Made by a program: the position numbers and the translations under genes. From Ctena decussata (Eukaryota > Mollusca > Bivalvia > Lucinida > Lucinidae), in the NCBI GenBank assembly GCA_963989385.1, contig OZ022501.1, positions 692,001 to 756,000 on the forward strand: DNA of 64,000 nucleotides, read 5' to 3'. Positions 1-10,640 of the stretch are shown piece by piece; within the stretch, counting starts at the first letter, position 1, and each line of letters opens with the position of its first letter. The notes under the pieces were generated by a model, which was not told where the DNA came from, made no database searches, and saw nothing but the letters and a program-made list of their open reading frames with translations.

Positions 1-2569
1 AAATTCTTTGAAGAAATGTTATAATGGAGATTATGGAACTGCCCTTCATCAAACATGAAACAGTGCTCTAACACACAGATCTACCTCTACCTATCCTTGG
101 CCTATAACTGAACTCAATCATTCCTGATCTCACTAATAATTCAAACATTTTCAGTTGGAATGACTTATTGATCATGAACAGATGCCTCTTTTTCTGTTAA
201 AATTCAAGATTTTCCATCGACCTTGTATTTAAGGAGATTTTGGGACCCACACACCAATTTTTTAAGGGTCCAATGCCAAAAGTAAAGGGTTGTGTATTCT
301 GAAAATCATTACATGTACTTTGTATTGTGCCAAGAATACTATAATGTTTAGTGCCAAGAATAATATAATCTTTATTGGAATTCATCAACTGGTTTGAATC
401 TGGACTTGGATTTTGTTTTGAGAGTCCCAGTGGATGCACAATTTTTTATTCTGGGAGTCCTATACACCATTTTGAGGGTCTGTAACCCTCTATCTTGCGT
501 CTGGGAAAACCCTGTAAAATGCAAACATAATTTTTCATAAGAAGTCTGCAGAACAGTGTCTCCCTTTTCTGGGCATGGTCATGCTGCAGAGCTAATGCAA
601 ACACTCAAAGCAAATTTTACTCCGGCATCGACACTGGATAAGTAACTACCCCTAGTCACAGGCAGAATGAAAATGGAATAGTTTGTCCATCTGTTGTATA
701 TGACACATGTACATAGGCAATGCCATGCAATTAAGGCCATTTAACAGCTTTTATGATGAAAAACTCACCGTGTCACTTTTAATTGTTGCTTAGGATGACA
801 CAAAGAAAGATACAGAAATTTCAATGTTGCATTATACATATAACTCAAATATCAATAATAATACATGTAATAATAATAATAATAATAAAATTGTTTTCTG
901 TGTTAATAATCATCATAACATTTATGAATATGCAACTGTCAGTTATTTACTAAAATTTGATTTTCTATTAGGTATTTATACAGACCTAAGTAGACAAAAT
1001 AGTGCTGCAGATACCACAGTGAGAGTGTGTCTCGGTGAATACCTCATGCTTAGGTACATGTATGGTGATCAAAATGAGAACTACATGTCATTTTCTGTGG
1101 AACCATAATAATTTGTTAGTAAGACAAGTTTGGTCTCTTGTAAGAACAAACCCAAATATCTTGGTCTTGTTTTATTCTGCTAAAACATTGTGTTTTTTTC
1201 TCTTCTAAAATAATCCTGATAACCCTAATCCATCTAAACAGACAAATCTAGAATTTTTCAGTTGTTTTTTGAGAGATACCACCATGCTCTTATAACGAAA
1301 TATATAGTTTTGTTGAACATACCACTTTTAAGGATGTTGTATGCTTTGAGCAATTTTCAAATAATATGGTATTCACTTTGTTTTCTTGTCACAAAACTCA
1401 GTGAACCGAGTTTTCAAAATGTATTATTTCTTAGGTGCCCCTCCTCCACCAAAACCCACCCCCACCCTCACACGTGATTCATACCATTAATTTAATTTGG
1501 TGCCCCACCTTAGATACCTATACTATTAAATGTCAAAGGCAATCATGAAATCAATAAGCAGATATCATGCTTGTTCAAGCTTAATGAGAACCCTAACAAT
1601 AAATCTCTCTCAATAACATCTACAGTAACAATCTATAACCAAATTATGTGGACACCTAACTTTATTTGATGATTACCCTAACATTTGAACAAAGTAATTT
1701 TTTCAATCTGAAGGTATGTCAGAAAGCAGACAGTGCTGACCCTGACCAGACCGCTCCTTTAAGGAGCTGTCTGATCTAGGTCTACTCAGCTAGTCAGCCT
1801 TTTCATGAAAATGTCCAGATAGTAAGAATCATTGCAGTAATCATTCAATCAATGTAGACTACTAGCGATCGATCAATTAACCCTAGCCATAGGTAGTTTG
1901 TCAGGCAGTCTGTTTATTACCAGAAGTAACTCATTTTATTGCACTTTAGTTGCTGATACAACAGACTAAAAGCAACAGAAACCTAATCAATGGGACATTT
2001 CACCTTCTCAATATGTTTTATCTCAAGTTCACTATTTTCTGTAATGAAGCTTTTTAATTTCTTTTCAAATAACTACCCCATACCATCCATTGTCATATGG
2101 CTGTGTAGGGAGGACTAATATTGCGACAACAATAGTCAATTTACATACATCTCAGTTGTGGCCAGCCTACTGTCGACCAATAAGGTGCAAAAGGGAAGGA
2201 TTAACTTTGACAGAATCTTTGATATGTGAGATAGTGAGCATAAACGAAATAGTAAATATTCCTTGTGCCATAAGTATCATGCAATAATCCCTAAAGCTAG
2301 GATAAGCTGAACTTGAAGACTTTAACCAGTTTTTTTTTTACTTCTTTCTCATTAAAACGTGCTTTGTGGTCCTTAAGTCAGAGAGAGAGAGATCACTACT
2401 GCCTGTCAACTGCTTAAGTGCATAAATTCTAATGAAATCCTTGGAAATATGGTTTTGTGACACCTAAATTTCACTGACTAATTTTTACTCAACTAAAGCT
2501 CCTGAAACAACTTATATGTCTGGTAATTTTTTCTAAATCCAATAATACAAAGACTTTTGTTCACAGGGT
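1..2569. other. Non-coding DNA, probable kinase intron
   Basis: I see no exon or clear element here. On the minus strand I looked for the next MAK/CILK1 exon (the one leading to the HRD catalytic loop) and did not find it, so this is probably a long intron. A short (AAT)n microsatellite lies near 868-888. Confidence 0.5.
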
Positions 2570-2857
2570 TAGTCTGCCAATTTTTTCTTCATGCCCAGAC
2601 TGTCAGTCATATTTGGCTTCCACTGAGACAGTGTACAATCTCTTCCTGTCTTCCAAAACTACCGTCCGCAAAACATGGCTTCCTGCAGAGTCTGCTTCCT
2701 ACTGAGGTTCTGAGCAGGAAGAAGCCTAACAAGGACAGTCTCTGCCAGAAGACATTTCCTGCACAGCAGTCTCAGCAGGCAGGAAGAGATCTTGACAGAC
2801 TCCATGGAAGCAAAGTATGACTGACAATTTCAGCAGGAAGCAAAAACTGGCAGACTA
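2570..2857. mobile_element. Foldback MITE (TAGTCTGCCA termini)
   Basis: The ends are inverted copies: TAGTCTGCCA at the left and TGGCAGACTA at the right. The similarity continues inward for roughly 100 bp per arm (left 'tggcttccactgag', right 'catggaagcaaag'). No unambiguous target-site duplication is visible. The open frame across it is not coding. Confidence 0.7.
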
Positions 2858-3276
2858 GTTTATACCCTGTTTTGTTAGTCCTTGGCATTTGAAAACCCCT
2901 TACGTCTGTTTCAATGGAGGGGTCATACAAACATAAAATTTTTCCTACCAAACATTCTGGCTTAATTATCCAGCCCTCTAGGACTGAGTCATGGAATAAT
3001 GAAGACTTTTTTTTACTAAACTGCAGCTTTTAATTTGTTGTGAAACATGAAACAAACCTTGAGATCATCCTGACAGTCAAACAGAAGAAAGATCAAAGTA
3101 TCATTTTGTGTCTTTGCAGATATAAAGCAAGTCTGATATTTTATCAAAAATGAAACAGGACCATATAACTCACGTGAGATCCATCTATTGGCACCAATAA
3201 TTTTGTAGTTTTAACACAAAAATGTATATTTCAATAACTGTATCATTCCCTGTCTATGACATACCTCAAGACATAT

Positions 3277-3511
3277 GATCCCTGACACGAGAAACCAACA
3301 AAGTGGTTGTGCTCACAGCGCAGACTCAGATCAGCCTAAGCATCGGCCAAGTGTGATCTGACTCTGCGCTCAGAGCTTTAAGGGTTGCTAAGAGTCTAAA
3401 CTACCTCCACGCGAACAACAAAGACTCTGATCAGACTGGGCAGATTCCCAGGCTGACCTGAGTCTGCACTGGGCGCACAACCACTTTGTTGGTTTTCTTG
3501 TGTCCCAGCTC
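3277..3511. mobile_element. Palindromic ~235-bp element, copy 1
   Basis: First of five copies in the window (others 37680-37899, 42215-42446, 53587-53822, 57159-57393). The copy begins with a 'gacacgagaaaccaacaaagtgg'-like sequence and ends with its inverse, 'ccactttgttggttttc'. Two inner arms both read like 'cagatcagcctgggcatc' and its complement. It is a long imperfect palindrome with GAGC/GCTC ends in the best copies. No coding capacity. Confidence 0.8.
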
Positions 3512-4329
3512 ATATTTGAGCCGTTCTCTGTGAAAACCGGGCTTAATGACATTATGTAATAATTACGCCGTGATCGGATGAAAAACACCAAAATTAATGA
3601 TTTTCGGACCTCTCTTTATTTTCATGGAAATATCTTAGGCGTTGAGATATAAAAGAATGCCTATGAAGTCAGATAAAATCCAGTTATAAATATGACAAAT
3701 GTTGCCATAACAACACTTATTCCACGGTAACCCCAAAGCCTTGAAAACATAAGGTATACCATCACAAAGACCAATCATGCAAATTGTCACGTGTGTGCAA
3801 TGAAATACACAATGAAAATGAGCAAATGCACTTTATGTCTGAGTTATTTTGTGTAACAAGCACCGAAAACTTGTTCAAACAAACGTAATGGTGTTAACGT
3901 CAAAACATACTTGCATGCCGTTAATAACAAAATGTAAAGAAACTGAACTACCTATGTGTTTCTAAAGACTATACTCAGTAATAAATACTGGTAACCATCT
4001 CAAATTTTCAGGAAATGTTCAGAAAAGCTAATACTTTTCAGCGATGCAGTTAGTTATCTTTTTATTTTTATGTCATTAAGCCCGTTTTCACAGAGACTGG
4101 CTCATTTGTTTTACAAACAAAGCAGCTTTATTAGCCGAAACTACGTAGTCTGGCCCACGTTCCTTCTTCTGAATGTGTTCTCTGCTCTTGGAAGAACTCT
4201 TTAAGATCTTAATTATATAGTTATTTCATTTTCACATTATCAAAAAAATTGCCACTACAATGTAGATAAACTTATTTATTACTTTTGGTATATAAAACAT
4301 ACCTTACTTCAACAAAAGTAGACGCACTT

Positions 4330-4545
4330 TAAGAACCAGAGCTGAAAATGTGCAAACAACGTTTATCGTGATGAGATGGCTTATAATGAGCCACCTCATC
4401 TTGATCTATGTTGTTTGCCCTCTAGTCTTTGAATTCTCAGTATCATGTAGCTTGGACAAATTATGTTTTAAAATTTTGCAGACTTTAATTTTGTCTTCTG
4501 CTTTTTGGTGCTGAAGGAGTTAAACAGGTACTATAAGAGAACTAT
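4330..4545. repeat. Dispersed repeat, paired with 28840-29050
   Basis: The segment 'tttgccctctagtctttg' followed by 'aattctca' is identical here and near 28930. The flanks stay similar for about 200 bp: both have 'ggctcataatgagc'-like and 'gcagatgtaac/gcagacttta' parts. The family is not recognised. Confidence 0.6.
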
Positions 4546-4644
4546 ACCAGACTAAAGGTGCACTAAAAACTGGTACATGTATTTTATCTAAAATGAGTTA
4601 ATTTACTCTGAAAACAAATAAAAATAATATAAATCATCACTCAC

Positions 4645-4766
4645 CTGTCCTTCATCATCTGATATAAATTTTCCTTCATAAATTCAAACACAAAGAAGAG
4701 CTGGTCATTCTCTCGTATGACTTCCTTCAGTTTTACAATATTGGCATGATTAAGCTTCCGCAGTGA
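4645..4766 (-). CDS. CILK1/MAK: MAK/CILK1 coding exon 3 (partial gene)
   Basis: 122 nt preceded by 'ttttctgtttcag' and followed by 'gtgagtgatg'. It encodes [16 protein letters not shown] and then the hinge region [16 protein letters not shown]. This is the end of helix C through the hinge of the kinase fold. It ends in phase 2 inside an Arg codon. Confidence 0.95.
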
Positions 4767-6562
4767 CTGAAACAGAAAAAGGTAGATTGTCTGAAGTGGT
4801 CTCCTAGGTACTCCTAAGTACATCACGAACCACTATTAAACCAAGAATCACGACTGTGTTATATGATAACATTCTGCATCTTTTCATAGAAATGCATGCC
4901 AGGCAACTTTCCAAAAGAAATAGCCCGGAAACAAGTTACTTTTCAAACACTAACAAACTGAAACCATTTTTCGTATGAAATGAAGTTGAAAAAGGCCCAT
5001 AACTAGTAATTGGTGGATTTTACCCTAAATTACACTTAACCTGTATTTTATAATTATGTATCTGTGTATAAAATATAAATCCAATACACTAATATTTTCA
5101 AAAGATAATGAACGGAGACCAGTTTTTCATACAAAATGAAGTCAAAAAAGGGCCATAACTCCCACAATAACAGACTGATTTTACACTAAATTGTTCTTGA
5201 CCTGTACTTAATGATTATATACCTGTGTATAAAATATTAATTCAATACACTAATGTTTTCAAAAGATATCGAACAGAAAACATTTTCATACGTACAGGAC
5301 GTATGTATGTATGGACTGTGGTAATAATATATGCCTCCCATTAAAAATGGCGGGGGCATAAATACAACTTTTATCCTGAACCCACCACAAGCAGGTTCTA
5401 ATAAAGGGTCACAACTTACATTTCTATTGAGAAATATGGGAAAATTATCCCTAAATTATCCCTGTTACCCTTCTTATCTGAAGCACTGGAATTACAACTG
5501 TACCATAACTTACCTTAACTTCCCTGAGATTCAAACATTCATCCCATGAGTAGTACTTTTTCTTCATTCTGCAGAAAATTGAAAATACACAATTAAATAC
5601 AAGATATGACAAGTGTTTTGCATCAAAATTTGGACATGACAGCATCATGGAGGAATTACAGCTCCAGGCAAGTACATGTATAAAGTGAGCTGTTTAAATT
5701 TCAGGGCCTCCTTTCTAAATAAAGGGCAACTCTTAAAAAAAAAATTGCTTCTGCAGGAGAAAATTCTTTCCTTTACAACTAAAACAGACACCTTATGGAA
5801 GAGGTTCACCATCCTGGGAAGCAAAAGTTGTACCCCTTGCTAAAAACGGCAGAAAATTATGGTAGTATACCCATTCAACTGGCTGATAATGAAGATCGAG
5901 ATGCTTGCAATCATTACCTAACTGATTATTTTCAGAGTATAATGCATTTTAGCTTTACATGGTGTGATGCTTATGCATTGCCTGACATGCCAATGCACCA
6001 TTTCCACTTTGATGTGCCAATCTGACTACTATACTACATGTATAGTGTAAAAAAAAATGCCATTTAATACTTTCTTTGGCACCAACATCTCACAACAAAT
6101 GGTTTAAACCAGAGCACCGACTTAGACAATTTGTTTAAACCAGGCACTGACTTAAACCATTATTTTGCTATGGTTTGCTTTTAAGTATGTAAATCATGTC
6201 ATCTACAGAATATGTACACCACAGACAGTCAGGGCAAAAACTACTGTTTTATTAGGTTATTAACATCATGGGGTTTTCCCCTCCAAAACAACCCCAAAAT
6301 TTAGATCCTTTACCAATCTAGATTTTTGGAATCTTTTGGGCAAGAAAATTCCACCTTATAGTAGAATTATATCATACCAATTTAGATACTTGGGGCCTTT
6401 CTACAAGGGGCAAACTCTAACAGCCAAATTATTACAGGACTGCAGTTAGATCAATACTCACTTTTTTATAGCAACTTTTTCATTTGTTTCTACACATGTG
6501 GCAAGAAGTACACTTCCGTAGGTACCATCCCCCAGTTGTTTATTTATTGTGTAACGATTCAT
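4645..6562 (-). CDS. CILK1/MAK: MAK/CILK1-type protein kinase, 5' part of gene (three coding exons)
   Basis: Ser/Thr kinase of the RCK family, which in animals controls ciliary length and intraflagellar transport turnaround. Three exons (6562-6462, 5568-5514, 4766-4645) join in frame to give residues 1-92 plus two bases of the next codon. The first 16 residues read [16 protein letters not shown], with the glycine-rich loop GDGTYG at 11-16. The ATP-binding lysine follows in VAIKK. '[18 protein letters not shown]' and [17 protein letters not shown] are signature stretches shared by vertebrate MAK and CILK1. Phases are 2, 0 and 2, with consensus GT-AG borders. The catalytic loop, TDY activation motif and C-terminus are not in the window and must lie to the left. 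The sequence cannot separate MAK from CILK1; invertebrates usually have one co-orthologue (recalled knowledge). Confidence 0.95.
4969..5360 (+). repeat. Two direct repeats (~145 bp) with a 3' hairpin
   Basis: Two tandem copies (about 4969-5113 and 5115-5270) share 'gggccataac', 'cctgtgtataaaatat' and 'caatacactaatnttttcaaaagat'. They are followed by a 'gtatgtatgtatgg' microsatellite and a hairpin at about 5330-5360 (TATGCCTCCC / GGCGGGGGCATA). This is the same plan as the larger arrays at 7.6, 27, 29 and 62 kb. It lies in the kinase intron between exons 2 and 3. Confidence 0.65.
5363..5489. mobile_element. MITE of the 'agtgctccagataa' family, one half
   Basis: Ends with 'cccttcttatctgaagcact' and carries 'gggtcacaac' and 'attatccct', as in the fuller copies at 51174-51307 and 57700-57895. 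It stops about 23 bp from the donor of kinase exon 2. Confidence 0.5.
5514..5568 (-). CDS. CILK1/MAK: MAK/CILK1 coding exon 2
   Basis: 55 nt between acceptor 'attttctgcag' and donor 'gtaagttatgg'. It encodes [18 protein letters not shown], which matches the family sequence just after the ATP-binding lysine. Entry is in phase 2 and exit in phase 0. Confidence 0.95.
5701..5830. mobile_element. Hairpin MITE of the 'gggaagcaactc' family, copy
   Basis: Has 'ggcaactcttaaa', 'ttgcttctgcaggag', 'aaattctttccttta' and 'gggaagcaaaag' in the same order as the other copies (best copy 44722-44850). Lies in the first coding intron of the kinase gene. Confidence 0.55.
6275..6410. mobile_element. Diverged hairpin MITE of the 'cttataagatgg' family
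   Basis: Reads 'ttttcccctccaaaacaacc', then 'tctagatttttggaatc', then 'tttagatacttggggcct'. This is the same order of parts as the copies at 30545, 34155, 42920, 45800 and 48190. Confidence 0.5.
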
Positions 6563-6779
6563 CTTCACTTTGTCTTTGTTCCCTAGCAAATAATCCTTCT
6601 GGTTTCAGTCAAATCCAATGAAAAGCACTTTAGCAATAGAACTGCTTCTGATTTGTGAAGCTTTGATTATATCTTACAGCTTATCATGTTAATTTCATCA
6701 TGTTAGGAAACAACATATCAATCTCCTCATCACGACTCATTCTTGGCTTCAGTCACATTGTTCCAGAATCAATACTAGT
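6462..6779 (-). CDS. CILK1/MAK: MAK/CILK1 first coding exon with 5' UTR
   Basis: Coding part 6562-6462 starts at an ATG in context 'gtgaagATGAAT', giving [16 protein letters not shown] and then VAIKK, with donor 'gtgagtattg' after 6462. This start gives the canonical family N-terminus. Upstream, a strong acceptor 'ttttttctttcag' places the probable 5' edge of the exon at 6779, so about 217 nt would be 5' UTR. The UTR boundary is inferred from the splice signal only. Confidence 0.85.
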
Positions 6780-7318
6780 CTGAAAGAAAAAATTTCAGCT
6801 ACAATTAATTGTGGTTAACATTTAACAGATTCTAAGTAAGATAATTCTCTTCTTCGGGCTTTTATTGTACAGTGAACCCTCTTTAAAACATCATTCATTG
6901 CAACAGAAAAATTCTTTATAATGTCACCAGGATTTGCAAAGAATGGCATTAATGTTCAAAGTATTCTTTATAAAAGGCATATTCAGTTTGACATCGTCAC
7001 ATCTCCTTCGGAACTCGGACAATACACACCTCAACGCGGTGAAGGAGCGGCAACGCCACTTGGCAACCCAGTCACGTGGCGGCTAAGATGTATCGACGGT
7101 GTGGCTCTAACAAGGGTTGTTGTTGCTGAGGAAAACCTTGATGTGTGCTTCCAGGAAGAGTCTCCCTATGGTCGTGACTACCAACCACATTCGACGAGGA
7201 CAAGGATGGACGCTCTGCACCCTGTTACTGCGGCTATGGATTCGTTCCGCTGAGGTGCAGGGATCACGTCAATACGAGAATTGAAATCTACTACAACTAC
7301 ATCCTCACTTTTTGGAAA
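6780..7318. other. Intergenic or 5' intron DNA of the kinase gene
   Basis: No coding exon recognised. 'acagtgaaccctc' at about 6871 is matched by its inverse 'gagggttcactgt' at about 10447. These may be remnants of an outer inverted-repeat element surrounding the hAT insertion. Confidence 0.35.
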
Positions 7319-7326
7319 GGTGTCAT

Positions 7327-10300
7327 TAGGGGTGACTATTGCAGGCCAACATGACTATTGCAATACTATTACTATTGCAGAAATCCCTATTGCAATACTA
7401 TTACTATTGCAGGTTACTATTGCAATGCATTGCAATAACTATTGACGACAGCATTCTTATCCAGAAATTCTGCTTTTATGTATAAAATCTTGTTTGTTCA
7501 CATAAGTTTGTGGCAAAAAAGCATTATTTAATGACTGTCATTTCACAATGTGCACAACATGACAACAAAATACAAGAAATGTTATATTTTCCATTCTTTG
7601 AAATCCAATACAAGCTAAAATACATTCTTTCCTATTATTCTTTTAGTTAACAAGAGGAAGAGGCCCTGAATCGCTCACCTGAACAAAAAGGTTAAAGGTC
7701 AAACTGGGGTCATAATTTGAACAAACCTGATAGTTTGCAACCATTTCCAAATGGTTCTGAAGAAGAAGATTTTTGAATGTGTTTCTAAGTATTGCTATGG
7801 TTCAAACCCTTGATCCCCTGGGGCAGGGCCATTTTGGACCCTGGGGCCATCATTTGAATACTCTTGGTAAAGGACCACTAGGCAATGCTAAAAGCTAAAT
7901 TTCAAGCCTCTGAGCCAAGTGGTTCTGAAGAAGAAGATTTCTGAATATTTTCTATGTATTTCTATGGTTCAAACCCAGGACCCCTGGGCAGGGCCATTTT
8001 TGACCCTGGTACCATCATTTGAACAAACTTGGTAAGGGACCACAAGGCAATGCATCATACAAAATTTCAAGCATCTGCACTAAGGGGTTCTGGAGAAGAA
8101 GGTTTTTAAGAACATTTTAATTTTGAACCTAAGACTCCCTGCCCCAGGGCCATTTTGGATCCCAGGGCAACCATTTGAACAAACTTGGTAGAGGACCACT
8201 AGGCAATGCTACATACCAAATTTCAAGCATCTGAGCCAAGCAGTTCTGGAGTAGAAGATTTGTAAGTATTTTTCAGTTTCGAACCTAAAACCCCTGCCCC
8301 AGGGCCATTTTGGACCCTGGGGCCACCATTTGAACAAAGTTGGTGGAGGACCAATGGGCAATGTTACATACCAAATTTCAAGCATCTGAGCCAAGTAGTT
8401 CTGGTGAAGAAGATTTTTAAGGAAATTTTAATGTTTTGAACCCAAGACCCCCTGCCCCAGGGCCATTTTTTACCCTGGGGCCACCATTTGAACAAACTTG
8501 GTAGAGAACCACTAGGCAATGCTACATACCAAATTTCAAGCATCTGAGCCAAGCAGTTCTGGTGAAGAAGATTTTTAAGTATTTTTTAGTTTCGAACCCA
8601 AGACCCCCTGCCGCAGGGCCATTTTGGACCCTGGGGCCACCATTTGAACAAACTTGGTAGAGGACAAATAGGCAATATTACATACCAAATTTCAAGCATC
8701 TGGGCAAAAAGCAGTTCTGGAGTAGAAGATTTTCAAGTATTTTTTTGGTTTCAAATCCAAGACCGCCTGCCCCAGGGCCATTCTGGAGCCTGGGGCCACC
8801 ATTTGAACAAAGTTGGTAGAGAACCACTAGGCAATGTTACATACCAAATTTCAAGCATCTGAGCCAAGTAGTTCTGGTGAAGAAGATTTTAAAGTATTTT
8901 TTAGTTTCGAACCCAAGACCCCCTGCCCCAGGGCCATTTTGGACCCTGGGGCCACCATTTGAACAAATTTGGTAGAGGACCACTAGGAAATGCTTCATAC
9001 CAAATTTCAAGCATCTGGGCAAAAAGCAGTTCTGGAGAAGAAGATTTGTAAGTCTTTTTTAGTTTCGAACCAAAGACCCCCTGCCGCAGGGCCATTTTGG
9101 ACCCTGGGGCCACCATTTGAACAAACTTGGTAGAAGACCAATAGGCAATGTTACATACCAAATTTCAAGCATCTGAGCCAAGCAGTTCTGGAGTAGAAGA
9201 TTTTCAAGTATTTTTTTGGTTTCAAATCCAAGACCGCCTGCCCCAGGGCCATTCTGGAGCCTGGGGCCACCATTTGAACAAAGTTGGTAGAGAACCACTG
9301 GGCAATGTTACATACCAAATTTCAAGCATCTGGGCAAAATGCAGTTCTGGAGAAGAAGATTTGTAAGTATTTTTTAGTTTCGAACCAAAGACCCCCTGCC
9401 GCAGGGCCATTTTGGACCCTGGGGCCACCATTTGAACAAACTTGGTAGAAGACCAATAGGCAATATTACATACCAAATTTCTAGCATCTGAGCCAAGCAG
9501 TTCTGGAGTAGAAGATTTTCAAGTATTTTTTTGGTTTCGAATCCAAGACTGCCTGCCCCAGGGCCATTCTGGAGCCTGGGGCCACCATTTGAATAAAGTT
9601 GGTAGAGGACCACTAGGCAATGTTACATACCAAATTTCAAGCATCTGAGCCACGTAGTTCTGATGAAGAAGATTTTAAAGTTTTTTTATAGGTTCGAACC
9701 CAAGACCCCCTGCCCCAGGGCCATTTTTGACCCTGGGGCCACCATTTGAACAAACTTGGTAGAGAACCACTAGGCAATGCTACATACCAAATTTCAAGCA
9801 TCTGAGCCAAGCAGTTCTGGAGAAGAAGATTTTTAAGTATTTTTTAGTTTCGAACCCAAGACCCCCTGCCCCAGGGCCATTTTGGACCCTGGGGCCACCA
9901 TTTGAACAAACTTGGTAGAGGACCACTAGGCAATGCTTCATACCAAATTTCAAGCATCTGGGCCAAGCAGTTCTGGAGAAGAAGAGTTTTAAGTATTTTT
10001 TAGTTTTGAACCTAAGACCCCCTGCCCCAGGGCCATTTTGGGCCCTGGGGCCACCATTTGAACACAGTTGGTAGAGGACCACTAGAAAATGCTTCAAACC
10101 AAATATCAAAGCCCTAGGCCTAGCGGTTTCAGAGAAGATGTCATTCAAAGCAAATTGTTGACGACGGACGACGCATGACGCACGACGGACGACGCACGAC
10201 GGACGACAGACACTGGGTGATCACAATAGCTCACCATGAGCCTATGGCTCAGGTGAGCTAAAAATACTTCCTTCAAGAAAAAGATGCATGTCTAGAAACT

Positions 10301-10431
10301 ATTGAAACTATTGCGATATTGGAAACACTATTGCCGATAGTATTGACATTGCAGTTTTCCCTATCGATAGTGACTATTGCCAGTGTCACTGTTGCGATAT
10401 ATCGATAGTCCGATGTATTGTTACACCCCTA
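7327..10431. mobile_element. Non-autonomous hAT-like element, invaded by a tandem-repeat element
   Basis: The ends are TAGGGGTG (7327-7334) and CACCCCTA (10424-10431), flanked by the perfect 8-bp duplication GGTGTCAT (7319-7326 and 10432-10439). Subterminal DNA on both sides is rich in 'actattgc', 'cgatag' and 'gcgatat' motifs. No transposase frame is present. The block 7649-10262 is a separate tandem-repeat element sitting inside, leaving arms of about 320 and 170 bp. An 8-bp duplication and this terminal sequence fit the hAT superfamily. Confidence 0.85.
7649..10262 (+). repeat. Tandem-repeat element: ~156-bp monomer, about 15 copies, 3' hairpin
   Basis: Head 'acaagaggaagaggccctga', then about 15 monomers of ~156 bp. 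Each has 'ccccagggccattttgg', 'accatttgaacaaacttgg', 'aggcaatgctacatacc' and 'aaatttcaagcatctgagcc'. A (GACGACGGACGAC)n tract runs through about 10159-10210. The end is a hairpin at 10228-10262 (TAGCTCACC...GGTGAGCTA) followed by AAAA. 'CCCCAGGG...CCCTGGGG' makes a small inverted repeat in every monomer. The many open frames here on both strands are repeat artefacts. Confidence 0.9.
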
Positions 10432-10522
10432 GGTGTCATCGTGAGGAGGGTTCACTGTTTACTGTATATTCCCATGTTTGATTGAGAGTATAGTCAGAAT
10501 GATGCATTTTATTTTGGCGACG

Positions 10523-10640
10523 GCTAGTGACAACCGGTTGTCAGTAGCCTCGCAGGCTAGAGACAACCGGTTGTCAGTAGCCTCACAGGCTAGAGACAAC
10601 CGGTTGTCACTAGCCTGTGAGGCTGCTGACAACCAGCTAA
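10523..10640. repeat. Three 33-bp palindromic units with AACCGGTT cores
   Basis: GACAACCGGTTGTC occurs three times, with AACCGGTT at 10532, 10565 and 10598, an exact 33-bp period. Spacers read 'agtagcctcgcaggctag'. A fourth, decayed half ('gctgacaaccagct') follows. AACCGGTT is the known consensus core for Grainyhead-family factors; whether it is bound here is unknown. The short frame across it repeats every 11 codons only because 33 is divisible by three. Confidence 0.85.

Noticed and set aside
1..4644. Further MAK/CILK1 exons (catalytic loop, TDY motif)
   Set aside because: No minus-strand sequence resembling the next exon was found; they must lie beyond the window.
8209..10148. Family of related small proteins on both strands
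   Set aside because: All are translations of the 156-bp tandem monomer, open by composition in several frames.
7620..10262. CRISPR array
   Set aside because: Repeats are contiguous ~156-bp monomers without unique spacers, in animal DNA.
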